Counted from the stretch's first letter, positions 17,174 through 26,665 are shown. The stretch is 64,000 nucleotides of DNA from Achromobacter veterisilvae (GCF_900496975.1 NZ_UFQC01000001.1:298563-362562); one strand, 5' to 3'. Notes: generated from the sequence alone by a model not told the origin. Numbers and translations: made by a program.

Positions 17174-18283
17174 TTACGCCTGGCAGGATAGCACCACGCG
17201 TTGCAGGGCGGCGTGGGCAAACAGCTTGGCGTTGAGGGGATGGGTGGCCAGCGCGCGCTGCCGCGTGAGCCAGCGCGCGGACTCGGCCACCCGGGCCGGA
17301 TTCATGCGCGCGGCGACTTGCGCGACGCCGCCGGCCAGCGCCGGAAAATAGCGCGCGGGCGCGCCCGCGCCGGCCAGCATCAGGTCCGTATACAGCCGCT
17401 GCAAGGCATCGATCCATTCGCTGGCCGCCACCTTTTCCAGGGCTTCCGCCAGCGTGCCCACGTCGGGCGCCTGCCCGTTCGCGAGCGGCCCGACCAATTG
17501 CGCCAGCCAGGGCGGGCAGGCGGCCTCGCCCGACTGCGCCAGGCGCAGCGCCGCCAGCGGCGCCCCGCCGGCGGCCGCCAGCCACTCGCGCGCGGGCTCG
17601 ACGTTCTGCTCCCGCAGCCACCGCAGCGCGGTTTCCGGATCGGGCGCCGGCAGCGGCAGGCGCCGGCAACGCGACACCAGCGTCGGCAGCAGGCGGTCGG
17701 GCGCGTCCGCCACCAGCAGGAAGACGGTGTGGGGCGGCGGCTCTTCCAGCACCTTGAGCAAGGCGTTGGACGACACCACGTTCAGGGCGTGGGCCGGGTA
17801 CAGCAGCGCCACGCGCCAGCCGCCGCGGTGCGTGGCGGTGTTGAACCAGGACTCCAGCGAACGGATCTGGTCGATGCGTATTTCCTTGGACGGCGCGCGC
17901 TTGGCGGCGCCGGCGGCCGGCTCGGCGTCCTCCGCCGGTTCGGCCGCGTCCGCCCCTTCCAGCACGGCCACGGCTTCGGGCCGGATACGGCGCAGATCGG
18001 GGTGGTTGCCGCTGGCGAACCAGCCGCAAGCGGCGCAGCGCCCGCAGGCCAGGCCGTTTTCAGGCGTTTCGCACAGCAGGCTGGCGGCGGCGGCGACCGC
18101 GAAATCCAGCTTGCCGATGCCGGCCAGGCCGTGCACCAGCCAGGCGTGCGCGAACCGGTCGCGGTTGCCCAGCCAGGCCCGCGCTGTCTCCATCTGCCAG
18201 GGAAGGAATTGCGGTGCGCTTACTGGATTACCTTCATGCTGCGCACTCCGGTCTTCGCCCTTGGGGCGGCCCGGCGCGCTCAT
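17174..18283 (-). CDS. holB: DNA polymerase III subunit delta'
   Basis: 369 residues from the ATG at 18283, which overlaps the tmk stop as ATGA. It has the clamp-loader AAA+ fold with a degenerate Walker A ([10 protein letters not shown]), the zinc-binding cysteines around [17 protein letters not shown], and the SRC sensor motif (LVSRCRRL). An acidic Ala/Glu-rich insert sits near residue 115 before the KEIRIDQIR strand. Delta' is the stator of the gamma/tau clamp loader that places the beta clamp on DNA. The start could be later because the first 20 residues are not conserved-looking. Confidence 0.92.
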   Translation of the reverse strand: MSAPGRPKGEDRSAQHEGNPVSAPQFLPWQMETARAWLGNRDRFAHAWLVHGLAGIGKLDFAVAAAASLLCETPENGLACGRCAACGWFASGNHPDLRRIRPEAVAVLEGADAAEPAEDAEPAAGAAKRAPSKEIRIDQIRSLESWFNTATHRGGWRVALLYPAHALNVVSSNALLKVLEEPPPHTVFLLVADAPDRLLPTLVSRCRRLPLPAPDPETALRWLREQNVEPAREWLAAAGGAPLAALRLAQSGEAACPPWLAQLVGPLANGQAPDVGTLAEALEKVAASEWIDALQRLYTDLMLAGAGAPARYFPALAGGVAQVAARMNPARVAESARWLTRQRALATHPLNAKLFAHAALQRVVLSCQA

Positions 18284-18903
18284 GCGCCCTGCTCCAGGAG
18301 GTCGCGCAGCCCCGCTTCGAGCGCGGCGCGGACCTCGGCGATGGACCGCGTGGAATCGACGATGCGGATGCGATCCGGATTGGCGGCGGCGCGCGCATGA
18401 TAGGCCGCGCGGGTGCGTTCGAAGAAAGCCGCGCCCTCGCGCTCGAACCGGTCGGGTTGGCGCGCATCGGCCAGCCGCGCCCGCGCCACTTCCAGCGGCA
18501 CGTCGAAAAGCCAGGTGCGGTCGGGCTGGCCCGCCCGCATCCAGTCCTCCAGCACGGCGATGCGTTCGGCGCCCAGGCCGCGACCCCCGCCCTGGTAGGC
18601 GTAGGTGGCGTCCGTGTAGCGGTCGCACACGACCCAGGCCCCGCGCGCCAGCGCCGGCTCGATCACTAGCCGCGCGTGTTCGCAGCGGGCGGCGAACATC
18701 AGCAGGGTCTCGGTATCCAGCCCCATCGGGTCGGCCAGCACCAGGGCGCGCAGCTTTTCGCCCAGCGGCGTGCCGCCGGGCTCGCGGGTGGACACCACGT
18801 CCAGGCCCTGCGCGCGCAGGAAATCGGCGATCCAGACGGTATGCGTGCTCTTGCCCGCGCCGTCCACGCCCTCCAGCGTAATGAAACGTCCACGCGAGGT
18901 CAT
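18280..18903 (-). CDS. tmk: Thymidylate kinase
   Basis: 207 residues. The P-loop is [11 protein letters not shown] near residue 9; [17 protein letters not shown] holds the DR(Y) motif and the lid/substrate region. It phosphorylates dTMP to dTDP for DNA synthesis. Its ATG overlaps the mltG stop (ATGA) and its stop overlaps the holB start in the same way, so mltG-tmk-holB is a translationally coupled operon. Confidence 0.95.
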   Translation of the reverse strand: MTSRGRFITLEGVDGAGKSTHTVWIADFLRAQGLDVVSTREPGGTPLGEKLRALVLADPMGLDTETLLMFAARCEHARLVIEPALARGAWVVCDRYTDATYAYQGGGRGLGAERIAVLEDWMRAGQPDRTWLFDVPLEVARARLADARQPDRFEREGAAFFERTRAAYHARAAANPDRIRIVDSTRSIAEVRAALEAGLRDLLEQGA

Positions 18904-20033
18904 TGGTCTTGTCCTTGTGCTTGTACTTGCGGTGCGCCCTGGTCGCCGGCCGGCCCCGGACCCGCGGGCGGGGCGGGAGCCGGGCTCGGGGCGGGATTCC
19001 GGCCCGGCGGCGCGGCCGGATTCTGTCCCTGCCCCAGGATGTAGCGGGACACGTTGCGGTTGTGCTCGGACAGGTTGACCGAGAATTCGCTGGTGCCGTT
19101 GCCCCGCGACACGAAGAAGAGGAACTTGTGCTGCTCGGGCTGCACCGCCGCCAGCAGCGCCGCCCGGCCGGCCGCCGCGATGGGCGTGGGAGGCAGGCCC
19201 GGCCGCGTATAGGTGTTCCAGGGAGTGTCCGTCTGCAGGTCGCGCTTGCGGATCCGCCCCTGGTAGGCGTCGCCCATGCCGTAGATCACGGTCGGATCGG
19301 TCTGCAGCAGCATCCCGACCTTCAGGCGGTTGGTGAACACGCCGGACACGCGGCGGCGGTCGGGGCCGTGGCCGGTCTCCTTTTCGATGATGGAGGCCAG
19401 CACCAGGGCTTCATAGGGGGTGCTCACCGGGATGTCCGGCTGGCGCTGGGCCCAGGTGTCGCGCAGGATGCGCTGGCCTTCCTGGTAGGCGCGGCGCAGC
19501 AGGTCGAAATCGGTGCTGCCCGGCGTGAAGATGTAGGTATCCGGGAAGAACAGCCCTTCCGGGTGCTGGATATCGGACCCCAGGCGCTCCATAAGCGCCT
19601 CGTCCGTGGTGTCGCCCAGCGTCTGCTTGACGTCGGGATTGGCGCGCAGCGCCTGGCGGATCTGCCGGTAGGTCCAGCCTTCCAGGAAGGTGATCTGCCG
19701 CTGTGTCATGTCGCCGCGGGCCAGCCGCTCCAGCAGCCGCCAGGGCGTATCGCCGTTGATCGCCTGGTAGCCGCCGGCCTTCATCTGCTTGTCCAGTTCG
19801 GACAGGCGCGCCATCCAGACGAAACCGGGTTCCCACATCGGCACGCCGGCCTCGTTCAGCGCGCGCGCGACCGTGCGCGGGCTGCTGCCCGGATCCACCA
19901 CGAAATCGATCTTGTCGGCCGACAACTGCATGGGGCTGTGCATCCAGTGCCAGGCGGCGCCCACCGCCGCGGCGGCGGCCAGCACGATGAGCAGGAAAGA
20001 CCACAAGACGTAAAAACGGAGTCGCTTCTTCAT
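18900..20033 (-). CDS. mltG: Endolytic murein transglycosylase
   Basis: 377 residues from the ATG at 20033 ([11 protein letters not shown]). One N-terminal membrane helix anchors a periplasmic YceG domain: a LysM-like part, then the catalytic domain with [11 protein letters not shown], whose Glu is catalytic in MltG, and [13 protein letters not shown] near the end. It cuts nascent peptidoglycan strands and sets their length. The last ~43 residues after ILGQGQNP are Pro/Ala/Gln-rich and beyond the usual family end. First gene of the mltG-tmk-holB operon, diverging from ygfZ with 153 bases between them. Confidence 0.93.
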   Translation of the reverse strand: MKKRLRFYVLWSFLLIVLAAAAAVGAAWHWMHSPMQLSADKIDFVVDPGSSPRTVARALNEAGVPMWEPGFVWMARLSELDKQMKAGGYQAINGDTPWRLLERLARGDMTQRQITFLEGWTYRQIRQALRANPDVKQTLGDTTDEALMERLGSDIQHPEGLFFPDTYIFTPGSTDFDLLRRAYQEGQRILRDTWAQRQPDIPVSTPYEALVLASIIEKETGHGPDRRRVSGVFTNRLKVGMLLQTDPTVIYGMGDAYQGRIRKRDLQTDTPWNTYTRPGLPPTPIAAAGRAALLAAVQPEQHKFLFFVSRGNGTSEFSVNLSEHNRNVSRYILGQGQNPAAPPGRNPAPSPAPAPPAGPGPAGDQGAPQVQAQGQDQ

Positions 20034-20186
20034 AAGTATTCGAAGTTTAATTGATCGCGCGGGCCTGCCGCGCCGAAAGAGGGGCCGGAGCGCGCCGCGC
20101 GCCCCTTTGCACGGCGGGGGCATGGCCCTGCCGGGCGGGGAACGCGGCTATCATTTGCTCTTTGATGACGCGATAACGCCGCCGCC

Positions 20187-21188
20187 ATGCATGCTTTCCA
20201 TTCTTCGATTCCCGCGCGCGCCGAAGGTTGCGCGCAATGCGCGCCGCTGGAGGATTTCCTGGTCTTCTCCGCGTCCGGCGCGGACGCCCTGGCCTTCCTG
20301 CACGGCCAGTTGACGCAGGACGTCACCGGCCTGCCCGCCGACGCCGCCCGGCTGGCGGGCTACTGCACCGCCAAGGGCCGCCTGCTGGCCACCCTGGTGA
20401 TGTGGCGCGCGGCCCCCTCCGACGCGGACGACGCGCCCCAACTCTACGGCCTGGTCCGCCAGGATCTCGCCCAGGCCCTGATCAAGCGCCTGTCGATGTT
20501 CGTGCTGCGCGCCAAGGCCAAGCTGGCGGCCACGCCGCTGCATGTGGCGGGCGTGCTGGCCACGGCCGAACAGGCCGACGCCCTGGAAGCGGCGGCCGGC
20601 CCGCTTCCGCGCGCGCCCTGGCAGCGCGCCGACCTGCCCTCGGGCACCTGGATCGCGGCCCCTTCCGCCGATGCGCGCCTGCGCTGGTGGTGGATCGCCT
20701 CGGACGCGCAACTGGAACAGGCGGCCGCGCTGTCGGGTGCGCTCGGGCTCGCGCCCGCCGCGCAATGGCATGCCGCCGACCTGGCCGCGGGCATCCCCTG
20801 GATCGCCGCGGCCACCCAGGACGTTTTCATTCCGCAGACGGTCAACCTGGACCTGATCCAGGGCGTCAGCTTCACCAAGGGCTGTTATCCCGGCCAGGAA
20901 GTCGTGGCGCGCAGCCACTACCGCGGCACGGTCAAGCGGCGCATGGCCTACGGCACCATTGCCGACGCGGCCGCGCAAGGCGCCGCGCTGGCCGGGGTGG
21001 ACGTGTACGACGCCGCCCGGCCCGGCGAACCCACCGGCCGCATCGTGGACGCCGCCAGCGAGCCGGGCGTGGTGTCGGTGCTGTTCGAAACCGCCCTGGC
21101 CGCGCTGCCGGAAGGCGACCTGCGGCTGGGCGCCGCCGACGGCCCGCGCATTTCCGCCGCCCCGCTGCCCTATTCCATCGCGCCGTAG
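20187..21188 (+). CDS. ygfZ: Folate-binding protein YgfZ (tRNA-modifying GTPase-like Fe-S repair factor)
   Basis: 333 residues with the GcvT-like fold. The signature KGCYPGQEVVAR (about residues 231-242) contains the conserved cysteine of YgfZ. YgfZ uses tetrahydrofolate in maintaining certain Fe-S enzymes such as MiaB. The N-terminal FLHGQLTQDVTGL is also typical. It diverges from mltG, as in related genomes, and has no same-strand partner downstream because the next gene is convergent after 13 bases. Confidence 0.93.
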   Translation: MHAFHSSIPARAEGCAQCAPLEDFLVFSASGADALAFLHGQLTQDVTGLPADAARLAGYCTAKGRLLATLVMWRAAPSDADDAPQLYGLVRQDLAQALIKRLSMFVLRAKAKLAATPLHVAGVLATAEQADALEAAAGPLPRAPWQRADLPSGTWIAAPSADARLRWWWIASDAQLEQAAALSGALGLAPAAQWHAADLAAGIPWIAAATQDVFIPQTVNLDLIQGVSFTKGCYPGQEVVARSHYRGTVKRRMAYGTIADAAAQGAALAGVDVYDAARPGEPTGRIVDAASEPGVVSVLFETALAALPEGDLRLGAADGPRISAAPLPYSIAP

Positions 21189-21201
21189 GGCCGGACAGGC
21201 C

Positions 21202-21891
21202 CTAGATCGCCACGCCGAACAGCGCGCCCACCGCGGCGGTCGCCCCCATCGCCAAGGCGCCCAGGACCGTCACGCGCAGCGCGGCCGGCCCCTTGGGCGC
21301 CCCCCCGGCCCTCGCGGCCAGGGCCCCCAGGCCGGCCAGACAGGCCACGGACGCGCCGATGACCCAGCCGATCAGTTGCGGCAGGGGCGCCAGGGTAGCC
21401 ATCAGCAGCGGCAGCGCCGCGCCCGCGGCGAACGACGCGGCCGACGCCACCGCCGCCTGCACCGGCCGCGCGCGGTTGTGGATGGAAATGCCCAGTTCGT
21501 CGCGGGCATGCGCGTCGAGCGCATCGTGGCTGGTCAACTGGTGCGCAACCTGCGCCGCCAGGTCGCGGGTCAGCCCGCGCTGCACATAGATATCGATGAG
21601 TTCGGCCAGTTCTTCGCTGGAGTTGCGCTTGAGCGAGCGCTGTTCCAGGCGCAGGTCCGCGGCCTCGGTGTCCGCCTGAGACCGCACCGAGACGTATTCG
21701 CCCGCCGCCATCGACAGCGCCCCGGCCACCAGCCCGGCCACCCCCGAGGTAAGAATGGCCTCGTGCGTGGCCTGCGCGGCCGCGACGCCGGTGATCAGGC
21801 TGGCCGTGGACACGATGCCGTCATTCGCGCCCAGCACTGCTGCGCGCAGCCAGTTGCTGCGAAAAATCCGATGATGTTCTCTAGGAGGCAT
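21202..21891 (-). CDS. VIT1/CCC1 family membrane protein
   Basis: 229 residues. The N-terminal LRAAVLGANDGIVSTASLITG and the following GALSMAAGEYVSVRSQADTE match the VIT1/CCC1 family of iron/manganese transporters, with a charged cytoplasmic segment (residues 75-135) that in plant VIT1 forms the metal-binding domain, and about five membrane helices. It is expected to move Fe2+ or Mn2+ across the inner membrane, possibly as an exporter. A short ribosome site (AGGAGGC-like, near its start) fits the ATG at 21891. Monocistronic: its neighbour ygfZ is convergent. Confidence 0.9.
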   Translation of the reverse strand: MPPREHHRIFRSNWLRAAVLGANDGIVSTASLITGVAAAQATHEAILTSGVAGLVAGALSMAAGEYVSVRSQADTEAADLRLEQRSLKRNSSEELAELIDIYVQRGLTRDLAAQVAHQLTSHDALDAHARDELGISIHNRARPVQAAVASAASFAAGAALPLLMATLAPLPQLIGWVIGASVACLAGLGALAARAGGAPKGPAALRVTVLGALAMGATAAVGALFGVAI

Positions 21892-21968
21892 TGCCAGCTA
21901 CCCATGCAACGCGCGACAGGCCGCGCGGCGGGGCCCGCCCCCATGGACGGGTCCGCCGCGCGCGGAGT

Positions 21969-22406
21969 TCAGCGCGGCGTCACGCGCACCGCGGTAAGCA
22001 AGCCTATCACGCAAAGCGTGGCCTGCTCGCCCTCGTACGCATGCACTTCGACCTGGCAGATCGACAGGCGCTTGCCAGGCTTGACCACGCGGCCGCTGGC
22101 GACGTAGCGGTCGCCCTTGGCGGGCGCCAGGAAGTTCATCTTGAACTCCGAGGTCAGCACGTCCTCGCCCGGCTCGAACAGCGTGTACGCGGCATAGCCG
22201 CCGGCGCTGTCCGCGATCGTGGTGGAAATGCCCGCATGCAGGAAACCGTTCTGCTGGCAGAGGTCGGCCCGGTACGGCAGGACGATGTCCACCCGGCCCG
22301 GCTCCACCACGTCCAGCCCCGCCCCCAGCAGGACCATGATGCTTTGCTGGCCGAAGCTGGCCCTGACCCGCGATGCCGGATCCGCCGATGCCTGGGGTTG
22401 CGCCAT
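21969..22406 (-). CDS. PaaI-type hotdog thioesterase
   Basis: 145 residues with a single hotdog fold of the PaaI family. The active-site helix contains QNGFLHAGISTTIADSAGGYAA (QNxxxHGG-like with Asp in the helix), and the strands ASGRVVKPGKRLSICQVEVHA follow. It should hydrolyse an acyl-CoA, perhaps relieving CoA trapped as dead-end intermediates of the valine pathway. It starts one base after the mmsB stop and so closes that operon. Confidence 0.88.
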   Translation of the reverse strand: MAQPQASADPASRVRASFGQQSIMVLLGAGLDVVEPGRVDIVLPYRADLCQQNGFLHAGISTTIADSAGGYAAYTLFEPGEDVLTSEFKMNFLAPAKGDRYVASGRVVKPGKRLSICQVEVHAYEGEQATLCVIGLLTAVRVTPR

Positions 22407-22407
22407 G

Positions 22408-23298
22408 TCAGTCCTGCTCGCGCTTGACCAGGTTGACGATACTGGAGAAGTCCAGCTTGCCCGATCCGCCCGCGCTGTGCAGGGAATAGAGATTGCGCGC
22501 CAGTTCGCCCAGCGGGATCGAGGCCCGCGCCGACAGGGCCGCCTCAGCCGCCAGGCCCAGGTCCTTCAGCATCAGGTCCACGCCGAAGCCGCCCGCGTAG
22601 CCCTTGGACGCCGGGGCATGGTCCATCACGCCGGGCCAGGGGTTGTAGAGTTCGGTCGCCCAGTTGCGGCCCGAGCTCTTGGCGATGATGTCCGACAGCA
22701 CCTTGGGATCCAGCCCGTTGGCCACGCCCAGGGCCAGCGCTTCGGAGGTGCCGGCCATCAGGATGCCGAGCAGCATGTTGTTGCAGATCTTGGCCACCTG
22801 GCCCGCGCCCGCCGGGCCGGCGTGGAAGATGTTCTTGCCCATTTTCTCCAGGACCGGACGGGCGCGCTCCAGCGCCGCGGCCTGGCCGCCGACGATGAAC
22901 GTCAGCGTGCCGGCGACCGCTCCGCCCGTGCCGCCCGACACCGGCGCGTCGATCATGGCGATGCCGCGGACCTCGGCGGCCAGGGCCACCTTGCGCGCCG
23001 AATCCGGCGCGATGGTGCTGCATTCGATGACCAGCGCGGAGGACGGAATCTTGCCCAGCAGGTCCTCGTCCAGGTACAGCCCCTCCACGTGCTTGCTGGC
23101 CGGGAGCATCGAGATCACCACCTCGGCGCCCTTGACTGCCTCGGCGGCGGACGCGGCCGCCTTGGCGCCGGCGTCGGTCAGCCCTTTCACGGCCGCCGGC
23201 ACCAGGTCGAAGACCGTCAGGCTATGGCCGGCCTTGACCAGGTTCAATGCCATGGGCGCGCCCATGTTGCCCAATCCGATAAACGCGATGCTGCTCAT
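22408..23298 (-). CDS. mmsB: 3-hydroxyisobutyrate dehydrogenase
   Basis: 296 residues. The Rossmann motif GLGNMGAPMA lies at residues 8-17; DAPVSGGTGGA (118-127) binds substrate, and Lys170 in GQVAKICNN is the catalytic lysine of beta-hydroxyacid dehydrogenases. It oxidises 3-hydroxyisobutyrate to methylmalonate semialdehyde with NAD. It follows the hydrolase gene after 81 bases in the valine operon. The next enzyme (mmsA) is not in this window. Confidence 0.93.
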   Translation of the reverse strand: MSSIAFIGLGNMGAPMALNLVKAGHSLTVFDLVPAAVKGLTDAGAKAAASAAEAVKGAEVVISMLPASKHVEGLYLDEDLLGKIPSSALVIECSTIAPDSARKVALAAEVRGIAMIDAPVSGGTGGAVAGTLTFIVGGQAAALERARPVLEKMGKNIFHAGPAGAGQVAKICNNMLLGILMAGTSEALALGVANGLDPKVLSDIIAKSSGRNWATELYNPWPGVMDHAPASKGYAGGFGVDLMLKDLGLAAEAALSARASIPLGELARNLYSLHSAGGSGKLDFSSIVNLVKREQD

Positions 23299-23379
23299 GA
23301 TGTCTTGTCTCCTGTTGCCATTGCTGTAGGTATGGAATCATCGTGTACTGCGTAATGGGCGCCGGCCGCCGCCGCGGGG

Positions 23380-24555
23380 CTACCGCCCTTCCTTGCCCAG
23401 GTCTTCGAGCGGATGGGGCTCGCCTTCGGGCCACGGTTCCTCGAAGAACTTCTGCACCCAGGCGTCGGTCGCCATGTCCATGACCGCGGGATTCCAGCGC
23501 GGCTTCTTGTCCTTGTCGATCAGCAGCGCGCGGATGCCTTCGGCGAAATCGCCATGCGCGGTACATGCCAGGGCCGCGATGTACTCGGCCCGGAACACGT
23601 CGTCGAGCGAACGCAGGCGCATGCGCTGCTGCAGCGCGAACGACAGGCGCACCGAACCTGGCGAGCCCGCCAGCATCGTCGCCGCCGCGCGCGCCAGCCA
23701 GGGGTCCTCGTGGTCTTTCAGGGCGGCCAGTTCTTCATGGATGTCGTCCAGCCGGTTGCCGCTGCACAGGCTATTGATCAGGAACGAGTGCTGGCGCAGC
23801 GGGCCCGGATCGAGCGGCGTCTGCGGCTCCAGCGCCGCCAGGGCGCGGCGCAGCAGGCCGTCGTTGATCGAGCGCGGGGGAATGGTGCCTTCGGCCGCGC
23901 CCTGTGGCTGGCCGGCCCAGGGCTGTTCTTCGAGCGAGGCCAGCAGCCTGGGCCAGTCCGCGTGATTCAGGCGGAAATCCGCCAGGCCGGCGAAGAACGC
24001 GTCGGACGTGTTCATCGGCGCGCCCGTCAGCGCCAGGAACAGTCCGGTCCGGCCCGGCATGCGGTTGAGCAGCCAACTGCCGCCCACGTCCGGGAACAGG
24101 CCGATCGTGACTTCCGGCATCGCCAGGCGGGACGTCTCGCTGACCACCCGGTGGCTGGCCCCCATCATCAGGCCGATACCGCCGCCCATGACGATGCCGT
24201 GGCCCCAGCACAGCACGGGCTTGGGATAGGTGTGGATGCGGTAGTCCAGCCGGTACTCGTGCTCGAAGAAGCGCCGCGCGTAGGCGTTGCTCCAGCCGGA
24301 CCCGCCGGCGTTCTCGCGCATGCTGCGGTACAGCCCGTGCAGGTCGCCGCCGGCGCAGAACGCCTTTTCGCCGGCGCCCTGCAGGACCACCAGGACCACG
24401 CCGGGATCGCTCGCCCAGGCATCCAGCCGGGCGGCCAGCAGGTCCACCATTTCCAGCGACAGGCCGTTCAGGGTCTGCGGCGAATTCAGCGTCGCGATCC
24501 CGAAGCGCATTCCATTGGCAGCGGTTTTTTCTTCGAACAGCACCGGTGCATTCAT
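23380..24555 (-). CDS. 3-hydroxyisobutyryl-CoA hydrolase (enoyl-CoA hydratase/isomerase family)
   Basis: 391 residues from the ATG at 24555, which overlaps the dehydrogenase stop (ATGA). It is longer than plain crotonases and has the ECH_2 extension of HIBYL-CoA hydrolases. The oxyanion hole comes from the FCAGGDL and GHGIVMGGGIGLM segments; MPEVTIGLFPDVGGS holds the catalytic Glu and the Asp typical of the hydrolase branch. It releases free 3-hydroxyisobutyrate, which MmsB then oxidises. Context and sequence agree well. Confidence 0.9.
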   Translation of the reverse strand: MNAPVLFEEKTAANGMRFGIATLNSPQTLNGLSLEMVDLLAARLDAWASDPGVVLVVLQGAGEKAFCAGGDLHGLYRSMRENAGGSGWSNAYARRFFEHEYRLDYRIHTYPKPVLCWGHGIVMGGGIGLMMGASHRVVSETSRLAMPEVTIGLFPDVGGSWLLNRMPGRTGLFLALTGAPMNTSDAFFAGLADFRLNHADWPRLLASLEEQPWAGQPQGAAEGTIPPRSINDGLLRRALAALEPQTPLDPGPLRQHSFLINSLCSGNRLDDIHEELAALKDHEDPWLARAAATMLAGSPGSVRLSFALQQRMRLRSLDDVFRAEYIAALACTAHGDFAEGIRALLIDKDKKPRWNPAVMDMATDAWVQKFFEEPWPEGEPHPLEDLGKEGR

Positions 24556-25706
24556 CTTATGTCGGCTCCTTTTTCCAACAATTGGCGGGAAATGATCACT
24601 CGCATGATCTCGTTGGTTCCCTCCAGAATCTGATGAACGCGAGTATCGCGCACCAAGCGCTCCAAGGGATAGTCCCGCAAGTAGCCATAGCCGCCATGGA
24701 TCTGCTGCGCATCCAGGCAAATCTGGAAACCCATGTCGGTGGCGAAGCGCTTGGCCATGGCGCAGTAGGTCGCCGCGTCGGGCGCGCCCCCATCCAGCTT
24801 GCACGCCGCCAGGCGCACCATCTGGCGGGCCGCCACCAGGTGGGTGGCCATGTCGGCCAGCTTGAATTGCAGCGCCTGGAACTCGGCCAGGCGCCGGTTG
24901 AACTGCCTGCGCTCGTCCATGTAGCGCCGGGCGGCGTCCAGCGCGCCTTGCGCCGCGCCGACCGAGCAGGTGCCGATGTTGATGCGGCCGCCGTCCAGGC
25001 CCTTCATCGCGATCTTGAAGCCTTCGCCTTCCTGGCCCAGCATGTTGGCGGCCGGCACCCGGACGTTCTCGAACACGATGGGCCGCGTGGACTGGCTGTT
25101 CCAGCCCATCTTCTCTTCCTTGCGCCCGTAGGAGATGCCCTCGCTGTCGGCGGGGATGGCGAACGCGCTGATGCCGCTGGGGCCCTCGCCCCCGGTGCGC
25201 GCCATGACCACCAGCAGGTCGGTGTCGCCGCCGCCCGAGATGAACGCCTTGGCGCCGTTGACGATGTAGTCGTCGCCCTGGCGCTGCGCCCGCGTGGACA
25301 GGGAGGCGGCGTCGGAACCCGCGCCCGGCTCGGTCAGGCAGTACGAGGCCAGCTTCTGGCCGCTGGCCAGCAATGGCCCCCAGGCCTCGCGCAGCCCGGG
25401 CTGCCCCCACTTGCCCACCATCCAGGTGGCCATGTTGTGGATCGTCAGGAACGCCGTGGTGGACGGATCGACCGCCGCCATTTCCTCGAACACCAGGGTG
25501 GCGTCCAGCCGCGGCAGCCCCAGGCCGCCGATGTCTTCGCTGGCGTAGATGGCGCAAAAGCCCATCTCGCCCGCCCGGGCGAAGGCCTCGCGCGGGAAGA
25601 TGCCCTCGGCGTCCCAGTGCGCGGCGTGCGGGGCCAGTTCGCCCTCCGCGTAGTCGCGCGCGGCCTGCGCGAAAGCGCGCTGTTCGTCGGTCAGTTCCAA
25701 GTCCAC
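24552..25706 (-). CDS. Acyl-CoA dehydrogenase, probable isobutyryl-CoA dehydrogenase
   Basis: 384 residues, GTG start with AGGAGAC upstream. It has the three-domain acyl-CoA dehydrogenase fold: helical N-terminus, central beta domain (CLTEPGAGSDAASL, FISGGGDTD), and C-terminal helices. The expected catalytic base is Glu362 in HQILEGTNEIMR, the position used by short-chain ACADs. Place in a valine operon and the ACAD8-like segments make isobutyryl-CoA the probable substrate, giving methacrylyl-CoA; electrons go to ETF. 2-Methylbutyryl-CoA is an alternative substrate. First gene of the operon. Confidence 0.88.
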   Translation of the reverse strand: MDLELTDEQRAFAQAARDYAEGELAPHAAHWDAEGIFPREAFARAGEMGFCAIYASEDIGGLGLPRLDATLVFEEMAAVDPSTTAFLTIHNMATWMVGKWGQPGLREAWGPLLASGQKLASYCLTEPGAGSDAASLSTRAQRQGDDYIVNGAKAFISGGGDTDLLVVMARTGGEGPSGISAFAIPADSEGISYGRKEEKMGWNSQSTRPIVFENVRVPAANMLGQEGEGFKIAMKGLDGGRINIGTCSVGAAQGALDAARRYMDERRQFNRRLAEFQALQFKLADMATHLVAARQMVRLAACKLDGGAPDAATYCAMAKRFATDMGFQICLDAQQIHGGYGYLRDYPLERLVRDTRVHQILEGTNEIMRVIISRQLLEKGADIR

Positions 25707-25780
25707 AGCCTGTCTCCTGTTGTAGTCGGTATTGTCTGTCGGCGCCGCCGCCGTCTCATGAACGTCGGCCTGTCGATTTT

Positions 25781-25806
25781 GACATGACGTTGACGTAAAC
25801 GTAAGT
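25781..25806. promoter_or_regulatory. Three phased ACGT units upstream of the valine operon (LiuR-like operator)
   Basis: ACGT occurs at 25787, 25793 and 25799, spaced exactly 6 bases, inside TGACGTTGACGTAAACGTAA-like DNA. It lies about 80 bases upstream of the dehydrogenase start. MerR-family LiuR, the usual regulator of branched-chain amino-acid degradation in betaproteobacteria, binds A/T-flanked ACGTTTACGTAA-type repeats. The resemblance is from memory; no liuR gene lies in the window. Another GACGTTT follows at about 25814. Confidence 0.5.
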
Positions 25807-25893
25807 GCGTACCGACGTTTATGTTACGCCGGAAGCGCCGGCGTGATTTGTCCTACTCGCGACAATGTGTCCCCGGGTCTTCCCGGGGCGGAC

Positions 25894-26241
25894 CTACAGC
25901 AGGCCGGCCGGACGGACGCGCCCGTTCCTGGCCGTCCTGGCGCGGCGGTGCTCCGCGCGGCGGCGGCGCGATTCCTTGGGGTCGAAACTCAGGCCGCGGT
26001 AGATTTCCACGCGGTCCCCGTCGGCCAGCCGCGCCTGCGGCTCGGCGGCGCGCCCGAAAATGCCCACGCCGCGCTCCCAGGGCTGCACGACCGGAAAGGC
26101 GTCGGCGAAGCCGCTGGCGGCCAGCGCGTCCGCCACGGTGGCGCCCTCGGGCAGGCTCAGTTCCCGCATCCAGACGTGGCCCGGCAAGGCGTAGCACACG
26201 CTGACGCGCACTTGCCCCGCCGGAGACGGCTCATTCGCCAT
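25894..26241 (-). CDS. rnfH: RnfH family protein (UPF0125)
   Basis: 115 residues of the beta-grasp fold: the strand VRVSVCYALPGHVWMRELSLPEGATVADAL, then GIFGRAAEPQARLADGDRVEIYRGLSFDPKE with the conserved LxDGDRVEIYRPL-like end. The tail is Arg-rich. Its ATG at 26241 overlaps the 3' end of the ratA-type gene by 11 bases. The ratA-rnfH pair diverging from smpB is conserved in proteobacteria. Function of RnfH is not established; some copies are linked to the Rnf complex, which is not present here. Confidence 0.9.
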   Translation of the reverse strand: MANEPSPAGQVRVSVCYALPGHVWMRELSLPEGATVADALAASGFADAFPVVQPWERGVGIFGRAAEPQARLADGDRVEIYRGLSFDPKESRRRRAEHRRARTARNGRVRPAGLL

Positions 26242-26665
26242 ACTTGGCCTGCGCGCGCTTGGTGAAAGAGTCGATGAAGCTGGTGGCGATGCGGTTGAAC
26301 ACCGGACCGACCACCATCTCGAGCGCCCGGTTGGAGAACGCGTATTCCATGGTGAACAGCACCTTGCAGGCGTCCTCGGCCAGCGCCTGGAATTCCCAGT
26401 GCCCGACCAGGCTGGAGAACGGGCCGTCCACCAGTTCCAGGTCGATCCGGTCGGGATAGGCATGGGTGTTGCGCGTGGTGAAGCGCTGCTTCATCCCCGC
26501 GAAACTGATCAGAATCGAAGCCTGCATGCCGTGCTCGTTCCGGCTCTGCACCTCGGCGCCGCCGCACCATGGCATGAACTCGGGGTACTTCTCCACGTCG
26601 GCGACCAGGTCGAACATCTGGGCGGCGCTATAGGGCACCAGGACGGATCGTTGTACTTTGTGCAT
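26231..26665 (-). CDS. ratA: RatA/CoQ10-binding START-domain protein (type II toxin RatA family)
   Basis: 144 residues of the polyketide cyclase/START fold: VPYSAAQMFDLVADVEKYPEFMPWC is the family opening, followed by NTHAYPDRIDLELVDGPFSSL and the closing amphipathic helix. Relatives include mitochondrial Coq10, which helps ubiquinone use, and E. coli RatA, reported to block 70S formation. Which activity applies here is uncertain; the conserved pairing with rnfH suggests the same ortholog group. Divergent from smpB. Confidence 0.88.
   Translation of the reverse strand: MHKVQRSVLVPYSAAQMFDLVADVEKYPEFMPWCGGAEVQSRNEHGMQASILISFAGMKQRFTTRNTHAYPDRIDLELVDGPFSSLVGHWEFQALAEDACKVLFTMEYAFSNRALEMVVGPVFNRIATSFIDSFTKRAQAKYGE

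Noticed and set aside
17174..18628. Longer holB start upstream of 18283
   Set aside because: The extra 115 residues would lie inside tmk in another frame and look like antisense sequence; the ATGA overlap at 18283 fits the operon.
23380..25557. A 725-codon reading of the hydrolase gene
   Set aside because: The upstream 334 codons are an out-of-frame shadow of the dehydrogenase gene. The coupled ATG at 24555 gives a protein of normal length.
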